A DNA stretch of 64,000 nucleotides. It comes from Planctomycetota bacterium. GTDB lineage: Bacteria; Planctomycetota; Planctomycetia; Isosphaerales; Isosphaeraceae. Shown in pieces: positions 25,289-34,874 of this stretch. Below the pieces are notes generated by a model that was not told the DNA's origin, searched no databases, and saw nothing but the letters and a program-made list of their open reading frames with translations. Where the stretch lies: the NCBI GenBank assembly GCA_028291545.1, contig JAQGHR010000004.1, forward strand, positions 82,834 to 146,833. Direction: 5' to 3'. The position numbers were made by a program, and so were the translations under genes. Every line of letters begins with the position of its first letter. Position 1 is the first letter of the stretch.

Positions 25289-28200
25289 TCACGCGATGGC
25301 GTCCCCTAGAGGCGTCACGTGGCCGTCAAAGTGGTTATCGTGTGCGACCGGGGGGGGCGCCTCGGACCGGGTCTCAACCACGCTCTGGTCCGCGAACCAC
25401 TGGATCACATAGTAAAACACGGGGGTCAGGAAGATCCCGAAGAAAGTCACGCCGAGCATGCCCGCGAATACGGCGGTGCCCAGCGTCCTCCGCATCTCGG
25501 CGCCCGCACCCTGAGAGATGACGAGGGGAACCACTCCGAGGATGAAGGCGAAGGACGTCATCATGATCGGTCGTAGGCGCAGTTCGCACGCTTCGATGGT
25601 CGCCTCGAAGCGGGGTACGCCTTCCTCTCGGCGAGCCTTGGCGAACTCGACGATGAGGATCGCGTTCTTGCAGGCCAATCCCACCAGGACGACGAATCCG
25701 ACCTGAGTGAAGATGTTGATATCCATACTGGCCATCTGCACGCCGACAATCGAGCAGAGCAAGCACATCGGGACGACCAGAATCACGGCCAGCGGTAAGG
25801 ACCAGCTCTCGTACTGGGCCGCGAGTACCAGGAAGACCAGGACGACCGCCAGGATGAACACCATCATCGCCGTGTTGCCCGTCTGGAGCTGGAGCAGCGC
25901 AAGCTCGGTCCATTCCGTCCGCATGGAGGACGGAAGATCGCGCTGGGCCACGTCGTTCATGAGTCCGATGGCCTGACCGGAGCTCGTACCGGGCGAGGCA
26001 TTCCCATTGATCGCCGAGGCGATGTACATGTTGTAGCGCATGATCAGGACGGGCCCGTTCACGTCGGTGACGCTGGCCATCGAGCCTAGAGGAACCATGC
26101 CGCCGCGATCGTTGCGGATCTTGAGTTGCTTGATGTCTTCGACCTGTTTGCGGAAGTTCGTATCGCCCTGTACGTTCACCTGCCAGGTGCGACCGAAGCG
26201 ATTGAAGTCGTTCACATAGAGCGAACCGAGATAGACCTGGAGCGTGTTGAAAACCTCTCCGACCGAGACGCCCATCATCTTCACGCGATCGCGATCGATG
26301 TTGAGGAAGAGCCAGGGGGTGTTGGCGCGGAAGCTCGAGAACAGGCCGTTCAGGCCGGGTGTGGAGTCTCCTTCGGCCACGACCTTTTCCGTCGCCGTCT
26401 GAAGCGCATCCAGTCCGTTATCGCCGCGGTCCTCGATCACGATTTTGAACCCGCCGGCCGTGCCCAACCCTTCGACAGGCGGAGCGCCGAAGACATTGAT
26501 CACGCCGTCGGCGACTTCGTCCTGGAGCTGTGTTTGGATCTTCGTCGCGATGGCATCGCCGGAGAGCGACGGTTTGAGCCGGTGGTGAAATTCGTCGAGC
26601 ATCACGTACATCGAGCCGTAATTCGGCGCATTGGCGTTCATCAAGAGGGATTGACCGGCGATTGCGACCGTGTGACTCACCCCGTGGACCTTCCCGGTCA
26701 GTTCTTCGATGTGCTTCATGACCCGCTGGGTCTTCTCGACGGAGGTCGCGTCGGGCATCCGCACGTTGACGAGCAGGTAGCCTTTATCCTGAGAGGGAAT
26801 GAACCCCGAGGGCGTCTGCGAGAAGCCGAAATACGTCAAGTAGAGGAGGCCGCCGTATCCCGCCAAGACGAGCAGGCTGATCCGCAACAGACCGGCGACC
26901 ATCTTCGAGTACATGCCCGTCGCGGCCTTGAAGCCGTAATTGAACAGGCGGAAAAAGCCGGAAAGAATGCGATCGAGGAGCGGGCCGACGATCCAGCCGA
27001 GCACGGCCCCGATGAGAGAACACGTGGCGGGTGCGGCCCACCACTCTCGCGCGGCGATCGGCCCCATCACCGGCCCGAAGTGCGGCGTCAGGAATTGGTA
27101 GGCGAGGAATCCACCGAACAGTGCATAGGCAATCCTCGGGAGAGCCGCGTTCGCATGACCGTCACCCCTCGGCCGGAGGAGGAGTGCGGCGAGGGCCGGT
27201 GACAGGGTCAGCGAGTTGAACGCCGAGATCACCGTCGAGACCGCGATCGTCAGCGCGAACTGCCGGAAGAACTGGCCCACGATCCCCGTGATGAACGCGC
27301 ACGGCACGAACACCGCCGTGAGCACCAGGCCGATGGCCACCACCGGGCCGGAGACCTGCTCCATGGCCCGGATCGTGGCCTCGCGCGGGGCCAGTCCGTG
27401 CTCGATGTGGTGCTCGACGGCCTCGACCACGACGATCGCGTCGTCCACCACGATCCCGATCGCAAGCACCAGGCCGAACAGCGTCAGGTTGTTCAGCGAA
27501 AACCCCAGCGCCGTCATCGCGGCGAAGGTGCCGATGATGGCGACCGGGACGGCGACCAGCGGGATCACCGCCGAGCGCCAATTCTGCAAGAACAGGAGCA
27601 CCACCACGGCGACGAGAATGACCGCGTCCCGCAGCGTCTTCACGACTTCCCAGACCGATTCGGTGATGAACGGGGTCGTATCGTAGACGATCGCGTAGTC
27701 GAGCCCTTCGGGAAAGCGTTCCTTCAAATCGTCCATCTTTTCACGCACGAGCCGGGCGGTCTTGAGTGCGTTCGAGCCCGGCCTCTGATAGATGGAGAGG
27801 GCGACGGAAGGCCGGCCGTCGAGGGTGCATGTCTGGTCGTAGCTTTGCGCACCGAGCTCGATATCGGCGACATCTTTGAGGCGGACCAGCCGGCCTTCGG
27901 GGTCGGTTTTCAAGACGATATTCTGGAACTGCTCCGTGTCCATCAGGCGGCCGAGGGTGGTCATGGTGTACTGATAGACCTGGCCCATGGGGACCGGCGG
28001 CTGGCCGATCTGCCCGGCGGCCACCTGGATGTTTTGCTGCTCGATTGCCGTCGACACATCGGTCGCCGTGAGGCCGCGATACGACATCTTTCCGGGATCG
28101 AGCCACACCCGCATGCTATAGTCGCGCTGGCCGAGGTAGGTGATGTCGCCCACGCCTTCCAAACGCGAAAGCTCATCGCGCAACTGGATCGTCGCGTAGT

Positions 28201-28669
28201 TGCTGAGGTACAGATTGTCGCGGCTGCTATCGGGCGAGAAGAGGTTGACGATCATCAGCGTGCTGGGCGACTTCTTCTTCACGGTCACCCCGCGGCGCTT
28301 CACCAGGTCCGGCAGAATCGGCTCGGCGAGGCTGACTTTATTCTGAACCAGGACTTGCGCCATATTCAGATCGACGCCCAGCTTGAATGTGACGGTCAGC
28401 GTATACGTTCCGTCGTTGGTGCATTGCGAGGACATATAAAGCATGTTCTCGACGCCGTTGACATTCTGCTCGATCGGCGCGGCCACGGTGTCGGCGACGA
28501 CCTTGGAGTTCGCGCCGGGGTAGAACGCCGAGACCTCCACCGTCGGCGGCGTGATGTCCGGGTATTGAGCGATCGGCAGAGACCAGACCGCGAGCCCGCC
28601 CCCGAGGGTAATGATAATGGAGAGCACCGCGGCGAAGATCGGCCGGTCGATGAAGAATTTCGAGAACAT
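25289..28669 (-). CDS. RND multidrug efflux permease, HAE1 family (distal permease)
   Basis: This is a 1126-residue inner-membrane proton antiporter of the AcrB type. ATG 28669 ('MFSKFFIDRPIFA') is the standard family start, with 'gagg' upstream. The TM4 proton-relay Asp pair is in 'IGIVVDDAIVVVEA' and the TM10 Lys in 'LACKNAILIVEFAK'. It is somewhat longer than typical AcrB because of an extra hydrophobic segment after TM6 ('LFGGFLAYQF', 'LIGAVLGWIVGPLLDRIL'). It is the last gene of the tetR-adaptor-permease-permease series, 115 bases downstream of the other permease. Positions 27171-27498 are almost identical to the paralogue. No outer-membrane factor gene is nearby. Confidence 0.93.
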   Translation of the reverse strand: MFSKFFIDRPIFAAVLSIIITLGGGLAVWSLPIAQYPDITPPTVEVSAFYPGANSKVVADTVAAPIEQNVNGVENMLYMSSQCTNDGTYTLTVTFKLGVDLNMAQVLVQNKVSLAEPILPDLVKRRGVTVKKKSPSTLMIVNLFSPDSSRDNLYLSNYATIQLRDELSRLEGVGDITYLGQRDYSMRVWLDPGKMSYRGLTATDVSTAIEQQNIQVAAGQIGQPPVPMGQVYQYTMTTLGRLMDTEQFQNIVLKTDPEGRLVRLKDVADIELGAQSYDQTCTLDGRPSVALSIYQRPGSNALKTARLVREKMDDLKERFPEGLDYAIVYDTTPFITESVWEVVKTLRDAVILVAVVVLLFLQNWRSAVIPLVAVPVAIIGTFAAMTALGFSLNNLTLFGLVLAIGIVVDDAIVVVEAVEHHIEHGLAPREATIRAMEQVSGPVVAIGLVLTAVFVPCAFITGIVGQFFRQFALTIAVSTVISAFNSLTLSPALAALLLRPRGDGHANAALPRIAYALFGGFLAYQFLTPHFGPVMGPIAAREWWAAPATCSLIGAVLGWIVGPLLDRILSGFFRLFNYGFKAATGMYSKMVAGLLRISLLVLAGYGGLLYLTYFGFSQTPSGFIPSQDKGYLLVNVRMPDATSVEKTQRVMKHIEELTGKVHGVSHTVAIAGQSLLMNANAPNYGSMYVMLDEFHHRLKPSLSGDAIATKIQTQLQDEVADGVINVFGAPPVEGLGTAGGFKIVIEDRGDNGLDALQTATEKVVAEGDSTPGLNGLFSSFRANTPWLFLNIDRDRVKMMGVSVGEVFNTLQVYLGSLYVNDFNRFGRTWQVNVQGDTNFRKQVEDIKQLKIRNDRGGMVPLGSMASVTDVNGPVLIMRYNMYIASAINGNASPGTSSGQAIGLMNDVAQRDLPSSMRTEWTELALLQLQTGNTAMMVFILAVVLVFLVLAAQYESWSLPLAVILVVPMCLLCSIVGVQMASMDINIFTQVGFVVLVGLACKNAILIVEFAKARREEGVPRFEATIEACELRLRPIMMTSFAFILGVVPLVISQGAGAEMRRTLGTAVFAGMLGVTFFGIFLTPVFYYVIQWFADQSVVETRSEAPPPVAHDNHFDGHVTPLGDAIA
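27171..27498. repeat. Near-identical patch shared with the neighbouring permease gene (copy 1)
   Basis: This 328-bp segment aligns without gaps to 30925-31252 (offset 3754) with three mismatches counted by eye. Similarity then declines over about another 100 bp. The rest of the two genes is much more diverged. The segment encodes TM4 to TM6 of the transporter. Confidence 0.85.
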
Positions 28670-28784
28670 GCGTGCCTCGCGTGCCAATCAATTCGGGAGC
28701 CGAGATTCGAGAGCGGTGATCATGATGCGGGGTTCGCAGCATCCGAGATATTGAATCTCGAATGTCGATCGCCGTCGGATTGCC

Positions 28785-31700
28785 TCATTTGTGTTCGACC
28801 AGTTCTGGCTCTGCTTCGACGTCCATCGTCTTCGTTCTCTCGGCCGGCCGACTCCGAGTCGCTCGACTCGTGCTCTTGCCCATCTCGGTGATGGCGTAGC
28901 GGATGAGCTGTCGCGCAGGGCTGAGGAAGACGATGCTCTTGATGATCTCGTTGACACGACGGAGGAAGGGCGACCGGAACAGGGCCGTTTCGCCCACCAC
29001 GTCGACCACGAAGAAGAACACGGGCGTGAGGAAGATCCCGAACAGAGTCACACCCAGCATCCCGCTGAAGACGGTCGTTCCCAGCGTCCGTCTCATCTCG
29101 GCGCCGGCGCCTTTCGAGAGAATCAGGGGAACAACGCCGAGGATGAATGCGAAGGACGTCATGATGATCGGCCGCAGCCGCAGCGTGCAGGCGTCCAGGG
29201 CCGCTTGCCTGGGCGTTTCGCCCGCCTCGCGGCGCTGCTTGGCAAACTCGACGATCAGGATCGCGTTCTTGCTGGCCAGGCCCACGAGTACGACGAACCC
29301 GATCTGCGTGAAAATGTTGATATCCTGCTTCGCCACCTGAACGCCGATGACGGCGCTCAGCAGGCACATCGGCACGACCATGATCACGGCCAGTGGCATC
29401 GACCAGCTCTCGTACTGCGCGGCAAGGACGAGAAACACCATCACGACGGCGAAGCCGAAAACGATCATCGCCGTGTTGCCCGCCTGGAGTTCCAGGAAGG
29501 CCAGCTCGGTCCACTCGTAGCTCATCGCGGGCGGCAAGTTGTCCAGCGCCAGATCCTCCATGATCTTGATCGCCTGCCCGGTGCTCACGCCGGGCGCGGC
29601 CGAACCGTTGATGGGAGCCGCGGGCTTGGTGTTGTAACGCGTCAGGATCAATGGGCCGTTTTGCTCGCGAATGTCCGCGAGCGTCCCGATCGGCACCATG
29701 GCCCCTCGGGCATTGCGGACCTTCAAACGCTTGACGTCGTTCACCTGGTTGCGAAACTGCTGCTCGGCCTGGACGACGACCTGCCAGGTGCGGCCAAACC
29801 GGTTGATGTCGTTGACATAGAGCGAGCCGAGATAAATCCGCAACGAGTCGAAAAGGCTTCGTAGCGGCACTTCCTTGATCATGCACTCAGTACGATTCAC
29901 GTCGACGAAGAGTTGAGGCACGTTCGCCCGGAAGGGGGACGCCAGGCTGATGAGGGCGGGGAAATCCCTGGCCAGCGCCGCGAGTTCGCCTCGGGTGGCT
30001 TCCGGTCGTGCCAAGCGGGGATCGGGCTGTTCCTTGGCGAGGCTGATCAGGTTCTCCGTCTCCTTCTGGAGGGCCGCCGAGCCGAGGTCGCCTTGATCCT
30101 TGATCATCAGCTTGAAGCCGCCGGCTCGCCCCACGCCCCGGACCGGGGGCGGAGGAAGGACCGTGAGCATGGCCTCGGGCACGCTCTTGTCGAATTTCTC
30201 ACGCAAGGTTTTCACGATCGAATCGCTGTCGAGATAGATGAGCTTCTCCTCTTCCACCGCCTTGCCATTCTTGTTCACGATCGTCTTCTGGTGGAGCGGA
30301 TGCCGACGCTTCTCGAACGTGTCGAGGATCACGAACATCGAGCCGAAGTTCGACCCGTTCGCACTGAGCAGCATGGACTGGCCCGAGTTCGCCTGAGTAA
30401 AGCGGATGCCAGGCGTGTCGCGGGCGATCCCTTCGATCTTGCTCATCGTGGCACGGGTCCGCTCGGCCGAGGTTGAGTCGGGTAGCTGGACGTTGATGAG
30501 AAGATAGCCCATGTCCTGTGACGGGATGAACCCGGTGGGCGTGTGAGTGAATCCATAGTAGGTGAAATAGAGGAGCCCGCCGTATCCGGCCAGGACGACG
30601 ATGCTCAATCGCAGCAGTCCGCCCACGGTCCGGCCGTAGGCGGTGGTCGCTCGCTTGAAGCCGGCGTTGAACAGGCGGAAAAACCATGACAGCAGCCGAT
30701 CCAGCCACGGACCCACGACCCAGCCGATGAGACCTCCGGTCAGCGCCGTGAGTCCGACCCCGATCCACCAGAGTTTCGCCTCCGCATCGATCCACGAGGC
30801 CGTCGTCAGAACCCGACCGAGCATCTCGATCACACGATGACCAAGCAACTCATATGCGAGGTAGCCGCCCAGCAGGACGAACGCCGGCCTCGGCAGTGCG
30901 CCGCCCTTTTCATCCTCACGTCTCGGCCGGAGGAGGAGGGCGGCGAGGGCCGGTGACAGGGTCAGCGAGTTGAACGCCGAGATCACCGTCGAGACCGCGA
31001 TCGTCAGCGCGAACTGCCGGAAGAACTGCCCCACGATCCCCGTGATGAACGCGCACGGCACGAACACCGCCGTGAGCACCAGGCCGATGGCCACCACCGG
31101 GCCGGAGACCTGCTCCATGGCCCGGATCGTGGCCTCGCGCGGGGCCAGGCCGTGCTCGATGTGGTGCTCGACGGCCTCGACCACGACGATCGCGTCGTCC
31201 ACCACGATCCCGATCGCAAGCACCAGGCCGAACAGCGTCAGGTTGTTCAGCGTGAAACCGAGTGCCGCCATCGCGGCGAAGGTGCCGACGATGGCGACCG
31301 GGACGGCGACCAGCGGGATCACCGCCGAGCGCCAGTTCTGCAAGAACAGGAGCACCACGAGCGCGACCAATAGGATCGCTTCGCGGAGTGTCTTCACCAC
31401 CTCGCCGATCGACTCGCTGATGAACGGGGTCGTGTCGTACCGGATCTCGTAATCGACGCCTTCGGGGAAGTTCTTCTTCAACTCTTCCATTTTTGCCTTG
31501 ATGATGTCGGCCGTGTCGAGCGCATTGGCGTCGGGAAGCTGGAAGATGGCGAGGCTGACGGACGGCTTACCGTTGACTGAGCAATTGATGTCCTCGTTCT
31601 TGGCTCCCAGCTCGACCCGGCCGATATCCTTGACACGGACCACACGGCCGTCGGGCGTGGTCTTGACGATCACTTTCTCAAATTGCTCGACCTCCGTCAG

Positions 31701-32441
31701 CCGCCCGAGCGTGCTGAGCGGGATCTGGATCGCCTGCCCCGACTCGACCGGGGGCTGACCGATCTGGCCCGCCGCGACCGACATGTTCTGTTCTCGCAGC
31801 GAGCGGACCACGTCGCCCGCCTCCATGCCTCGCGACGCGAGCTTGTCCGGATCGACCCAGATTCGCATGCTGTAGTCGCGCTGGCCGAAGAGGCGAACCT
31901 CGCTCACGCCTGGCATCCTTGCCAACTCGTCCTTGATCTGAAGAACGGCGTAGTTGCTCAGGTAGAGCTGGTCGTATCGGCCCGTCTTCTCGCCCTTGAT
32001 CGGCGGCGAGTTGATCGCAATCGCGAGCAGAATATCGGGCGATTGCTTGCGGACGTTGACGCCGGTCTGCTTCAACACGTCCGGCAAGTTCGGCATGGCC
32101 AGGCTCACGCGGTTCTGCACCAGAACCTGGGCCATGTTCAGATCGATGCCGTGGCGAAACGTGACGGACAGCGTGTAGGAGCCGTCGTTGGTGCATTGCG
32201 AGGACATGTAGAGCATGTCTTCCACACCGTTCACCATCTGCTCGATCGGCGTGGCGACGGACTCGGAGACGACCTGGGCGCTGGCGCCGGGGAAGTTGCA
32301 ATCGACGGAGACCGTGGGCGGCGAGATCTGCGGATACTGGCCGATCGGGAGTGTGAATAGCGAAATCCCCCCGGCCAGGGTGATCACGATCGAGAGCACT
32401 GCCGCGAAGATCGGCCGGTCGATGAAGAATTTCGAGAACAC
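28785..32441 (-). CDS. RND multidrug efflux permease, HAE1 family (proximal permease, enlarged)
   Basis: This is a 1218-residue AcrB-type permease, about 150 residues longer than usual. It starts with GTG at 32441 ('FSKFFIDRPIFAAVLSIVIT'), with 'ggag' upstream. The proton-relay motif 'IGIVVDDAIVVVEA' and Lys in 'LASKNAILIVEFAK' are intact. Extra sequence lies after TM6 (two hydrophobic stretches including 'IGVGLTALTGGLIGWVVGPW') and in the second porter region ('HPLHQKTIVNKNGKAVEEEK' and a further segment near 'LARPEATRGELAALARDF'). It follows the adaptor gene by about 130 bases and precedes the second permease. One adaptor with two permeases recalls MdtABC, although heteromer formation is only inferred. 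Confidence 0.93.
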   Translation of the reverse strand: MFSKFFIDRPIFAAVLSIVITLAGGISLFTLPIGQYPQISPPTVSVDCNFPGASAQVVSESVATPIEQMVNGVEDMLYMSSQCTNDGSYTLSVTFRHGIDLNMAQVLVQNRVSLAMPNLPDVLKQTGVNVRKQSPDILLAIAINSPPIKGEKTGRYDQLYLSNYAVLQIKDELARMPGVSEVRLFGQRDYSMRIWVDPDKLASRGMEAGDVVRSLREQNMSVAAGQIGQPPVESGQAIQIPLSTLGRLTEVEQFEKVIVKTTPDGRVVRVKDIGRVELGAKNEDINCSVNGKPSVSLAIFQLPDANALDTADIIKAKMEELKKNFPEGVDYEIRYDTTPFISESIGEVVKTLREAILLVALVVLLFLQNWRSAVIPLVAVPVAIVGTFAAMAALGFTLNNLTLFGLVLAIGIVVDDAIVVVEAVEHHIEHGLAPREATIRAMEQVSGPVVAIGLVLTAVFVPCAFITGIVGQFFRQFALTIAVSTVISAFNSLTLSPALAALLLRPRREDEKGGALPRPAFVLLGGYLAYELLGHRVIEMLGRVLTTASWIDAEAKLWWIGVGLTALTGGLIGWVVGPWLDRLLSWFFRLFNAGFKRATTAYGRTVGGLLRLSIVVLAGYGGLLYFTYYGFTHTPTGFIPSQDMGYLLINVQLPDSTSAERTRATMSKIEGIARDTPGIRFTQANSGQSMLLSANGSNFGSMFVILDTFEKRRHPLHQKTIVNKNGKAVEEEKLIYLDSDSIVKTLREKFDKSVPEAMLTVLPPPPVRGVGRAGGFKLMIKDQGDLGSAALQKETENLISLAKEQPDPRLARPEATRGELAALARDFPALISLASPFRANVPQLFVDVNRTECMIKEVPLRSLFDSLRIYLGSLYVNDINRFGRTWQVVVQAEQQFRNQVNDVKRLKVRNARGAMVPIGTLADIREQNGPLILTRYNTKPAAPINGSAAPGVSTGQAIKIMEDLALDNLPPAMSYEWTELAFLELQAGNTAMIVFGFAVVMVFLVLAAQYESWSMPLAVIMVVPMCLLSAVIGVQVAKQDINIFTQIGFVVLVGLASKNAILIVEFAKQRREAGETPRQAALDACTLRLRPIIMTSFAFILGVVPLILSKGAGAEMRRTLGTTVFSGMLGVTLFGIFLTPVFFFVVDVVGETALFRSPFLRRVNEIIKSIVFLSPARQLIRYAITEMGKSTSRATRSRPAERTKTMDVEAEPELVEHK
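30925..31252. repeat. Near-identical patch shared with the neighbouring permease gene (copy 2)
   Basis: This is the partner of 27171-27498, in direct orientation 3754 bases away. Third codon positions are conserved as well as coding positions, unlike the flanks of the patch. It is a possible substrate for homologous recombination that would delete one permease equivalent. Confidence 0.85.
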
Positions 32442-32570
32442 GCAGAGGTCTCCCGGACGGCGGCGGACGCACCCAAATGGCTGGCTCCGCGAGGGACGAC
32501 CGCGAAGCCACTGTCTCGAGATATCTGCCAGACGGCGACCTCGGATCGGAGCCGCTCCGGCAGATCGCGA

Positions 32571-33896
32571 TTAGCCCCCCGTCGGCAGCCGGATCGCCGC
32601 GGGCTTGACATCACCGGGAACGGTCGGTGGCGGTGTCGCGGATGGTTTGGGATCGACCTCCGCGCCAGGCCGGACGCGCTGCAGGCCCGTGAGCACGAAC
32701 TTCTCCCCGGGCTTCAGGTTGCTTTCGACGACGCGGAGGCCGAAGTGCAACGAGCCGACGCGGACCTTGCGATATTCCACCACCTTGCCAGCCCGGAACT
32801 TGCCGGTGTCTTTGCCGGTCTTGGGATCTTTGATCGGAATCTTCCCGTCAGTGACCACGTAGAGGAACTTGTTCCCCTGATCGGTCCCCAGGGCTTGTTC
32901 GGGCACCAGAAGAGCCTGGTGGGGGGTTCCAATGGGCAGCTTGACCCTCATGAAAATTCCGGGAGAGAGAACCCGGGGCTCGGGATTCGGAATCTCGGCC
33001 CGAATTCGAAGCGTTCCCGTGCTCTGTTCCAGGCGATTCTCGCTGAAGTTGATGTTGCCCTCATGCGGGAACGCCTGCTCGGGCGGGTCGCCGGCGAACT
33101 CATCGGCAAGTCCGGCGTAGATCAGGATCCGATTGGCTTCGGAGCGAGACTTGATCTTTCCTTCCGCGAGCAATCGACGAAGCCTCAGGAGCGTCCGTTC
33201 GTCCACATCGAAGTAGACGTAGATCGGGTCGAGCGACACGATCGTCGTCAACATGGTCTCATCCGCCTTGATCAGGTTGCCCCGGTCCACCATGCGTCGG
33301 CTGAGGCGGCCGGAGATCGGAGCTGTGACCTTGGTGTAGCTCTCGTTCAGTTTCGCGAGAGCGCGAGCGGCCTTGGCCATGCCCACCGCGGCGTTCGCCT
33401 CGCTGTAATCGCCCGTGACCTGATCGTATTCCTGACGGCTGAGCACCTCTCGGCCTTTCAGACTCGCGGCTCGGGCATAGTCCGCTGAGAGCCGCTTCGC
33501 GTGTGCCTCGGCCTGGGCTAGCGACGCCTCGGTTCGGGCGAGGTCCGCGTCGTACTGGCGCGGGTCGATCTCGAACAGAACGGTGTTCTCCCTGACTTCA
33601 TCACCGTCCTTGAAGTTGATCTTTTCGAGGTATCCGTTCACCCGGGCGCGGATCTCGACCGTCTGCGCGGCCGTGGTCTGTCCTACGAACTCCTCGTAGT
33701 CCGTGACCTCCTTGATCACCGGTTCGCTCGTGAAGACTTCCGGAGGCTTTGGCGGCGGAGGTTTCGCGGCATTCCGGTCGCACCCGATCGGACCCAGCAA
33801 GGTCAACGCCATCGCGGTCGTTGCCAAGACGATTTTCCGACGTTGTCTCGTGAAAGAAGCCGGCAGCACGGTTGGCATCCGTCTCATCCTCTTCAT
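32571..33896 (-). CDS. RND efflux periplasmic adaptor lipoprotein (membrane fusion protein)
   Basis: This is a 441-residue HlyD/AcrA-type adaptor. The signal ends in a lipobox-like 'LLGPIGC' (Cys near residue 39), so it is probably lipid-anchored, followed by a Pro/Lys-rich linker. The lipoyl domain halves ('IRARVNGYLEKINFKDGDEV' and 'KVTAPISGRLSRRMVDRGNL') flank an alpha-helical hairpin, and beta-barrel and membrane-proximal domains follow. The C-terminal tail is Pro-rich. It would bridge the permeases to an outer-membrane channel that is not encoded here. Alternative ATGs lie at codons 4 and 7. It sits between tetR and the two permease genes on the same strand. Confidence 0.92.
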   Translation of the reverse strand: MKRMRRMPTVLPASFTRQRRKIVLATTAMALTLLGPIGCDRNAAKPPPPKPPEVFTSEPVIKEVTDYEEFVGQTTAAQTVEIRARVNGYLEKINFKDGDEVRENTVLFEIDPRQYDADLARTEASLAQAEAHAKRLSADYARAASLKGREVLSRQEYDQVTGDYSEANAAVGMAKAARALAKLNESYTKVTAPISGRLSRRMVDRGNLIKADETMLTTIVSLDPIYVYFDVDERTLLRLRRLLAEGKIKSRSEANRILIYAGLADEFAGDPPEQAFPHEGNINFSENRLEQSTGTLRIRAEIPNPEPRVLSPGIFMRVKLPIGTPHQALLVPEQALGTDQGNKFLYVVTDGKIPIKDPKTGKDTGKFRAGKVVEYRKVRVGSLHFGLRVVESNLKPGEKFVLTGLQRVRPGAEVDPKPSATPPPTVPGDVKPAAIRLPTGG

Positions 33897-34026
33897 GGCG
33901 TGACCAGCACTGGTGATCGAGTCGAACCAACAATCAGGGCGAGGTGAGTCGAAACAGAGGCGGCGGACACCGACGCGGTCGGTCTAGACCCTGGTGTAGG
34001 CGGTGCCGGCAACATGAAGGCCGCGA

Positions 34027-34686
34027 TCAAGAATCCTTCGACTCGGGCGTCTGGACCACAAGACGCCGTCGTTCTCGCTCGCTCAAGATCCCGTAGAACA
34101 CCACGTCCAGAATCTCTCGAGCTTGCTCCGGGGACGACTTGGGCTGACCTGTAAAATAATTGGTAAACATCGTCCCGTAAACCAGGTGACCAAGCACCTC
34201 GGTGATCTCCTCGACGGGCATGTCGCGAATGCGCCCATCGTAGATCAGGGAGCGATAGAGTTCCCGCCACCGGACCATGTTTCTCTCGCGATATGCAAAA
34301 TATGTGGGCTTTTCGCGGTCCCGGAAGAGCGCACGCTCTTGAATCAACAATTCGACATACTCCGGGTTCGTCGCGAAGAACTCCAGATAGGCGCGGATCG
34401 CGACGGCGATGCGTTCCAGCGGGTCCTCGACCCCCGCGACGCTCGCGTCGATCTGGGCGGTCATTCGCCGCATCACGCGATCAACGGCCGCAAGAAAGAG
34501 CGCTTTCTTGCTCGCAAAATAGCGATAAAGTGTCCCCTTGCCGACACCCATCCGCTCCACAAGGGCCTGCGTGTCCGCGTCGCCGTAGCCGCGTTCCGCG
34601 AACAGGGAAGTCGCGGCGTCCAGAAGCTCCCCTTCACGCGCCCTGCCGGCGGCAATCGAAACGCTTTCTGGTTCCGTGACACCCAT
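34027..34686 (-). CDS. TetR/AcrR-family transcriptional regulator
   Basis: This is a 219-residue regulator. The N-terminal helix-turn-helix is clear: 'LLDAATSLFAERGYGDADTQ' then 'ERMGVGKGTLYRYFASKKAL', a textbook TetR recognition region. The ligand-binding domain from about residue 75 is helical and unassigned. It is the first gene of the efflux series on the minus strand, 130 bases upstream of the adaptor, so it is expected to repress the pump and itself until a substrate binds. A strong 18-bp palindrome lies 20 bases upstream of its start codon. Confidence 0.93.
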   Translation of the reverse strand: MGVTEPESVSIAAGRAREGELLDAATSLFAERGYGDADTQALVERMGVGKGTLYRYFASKKALFLAAVDRVMRRMTAQIDASVAGVEDPLERIAVAIRAYLEFFATNPEYVELLIQERALFRDREKPTYFAYRERNMVRWRELYRSLIYDGRIRDMPVEEITEVLGHLVYGTMFTNYFTGQPKSSPEQAREILDVVFYGILSERERRRLVVQTPESKDS

Positions 34687-34706
34687 GCGGCCGCACCTTT
34701 TCCCTT

Positions 34707-34724
34707 GGACGGACCGGTCAGTCC
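34707..34724. promoter_or_regulatory. Candidate TetR operator palindrome
   Basis: 'ggacggaccggtcagtcc' reads as ggac-N-gaccggtc-N-gtcc, so every base except the two N positions is self-complementary. It lies 20 bases upstream of the tetR start codon, where a repressor would block the promoter or early elongation. Its length and symmetry fit a TetR dimer site. Function is inferred from position and symmetry. Confidence 0.6.
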
Positions 34725-34874
34725 GCAGGAATCGTAGGCAAGTTGGGTGTCGTCGTCAAGAATCCGAACCGGCGAAAAGGGAGAAAATCCGCAGGGAACC
34801 AGGGGAAGCGTCTTCAAAGACGCGTCTGAGGGCGCGGCGGTTGCCGTTCGGCTTTTATCACCGGCGAATTTGTC

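Noticed and set aside
27398..28891. Plus-strand open frame of 497 codons across the distal permease gene
   Set aside because: The translation is His/Asp/Arg-rich and featureless. The minus strand encodes conserved RND motifs throughout.
33981..33990. 'ggtctagacc' palindrome between the adaptor gene and tetR as a second operator
   Set aside because: It is only 10 bp, with no similarity in spacing to the 18-bp site upstream of tetR, and is too weak to list as a feature.
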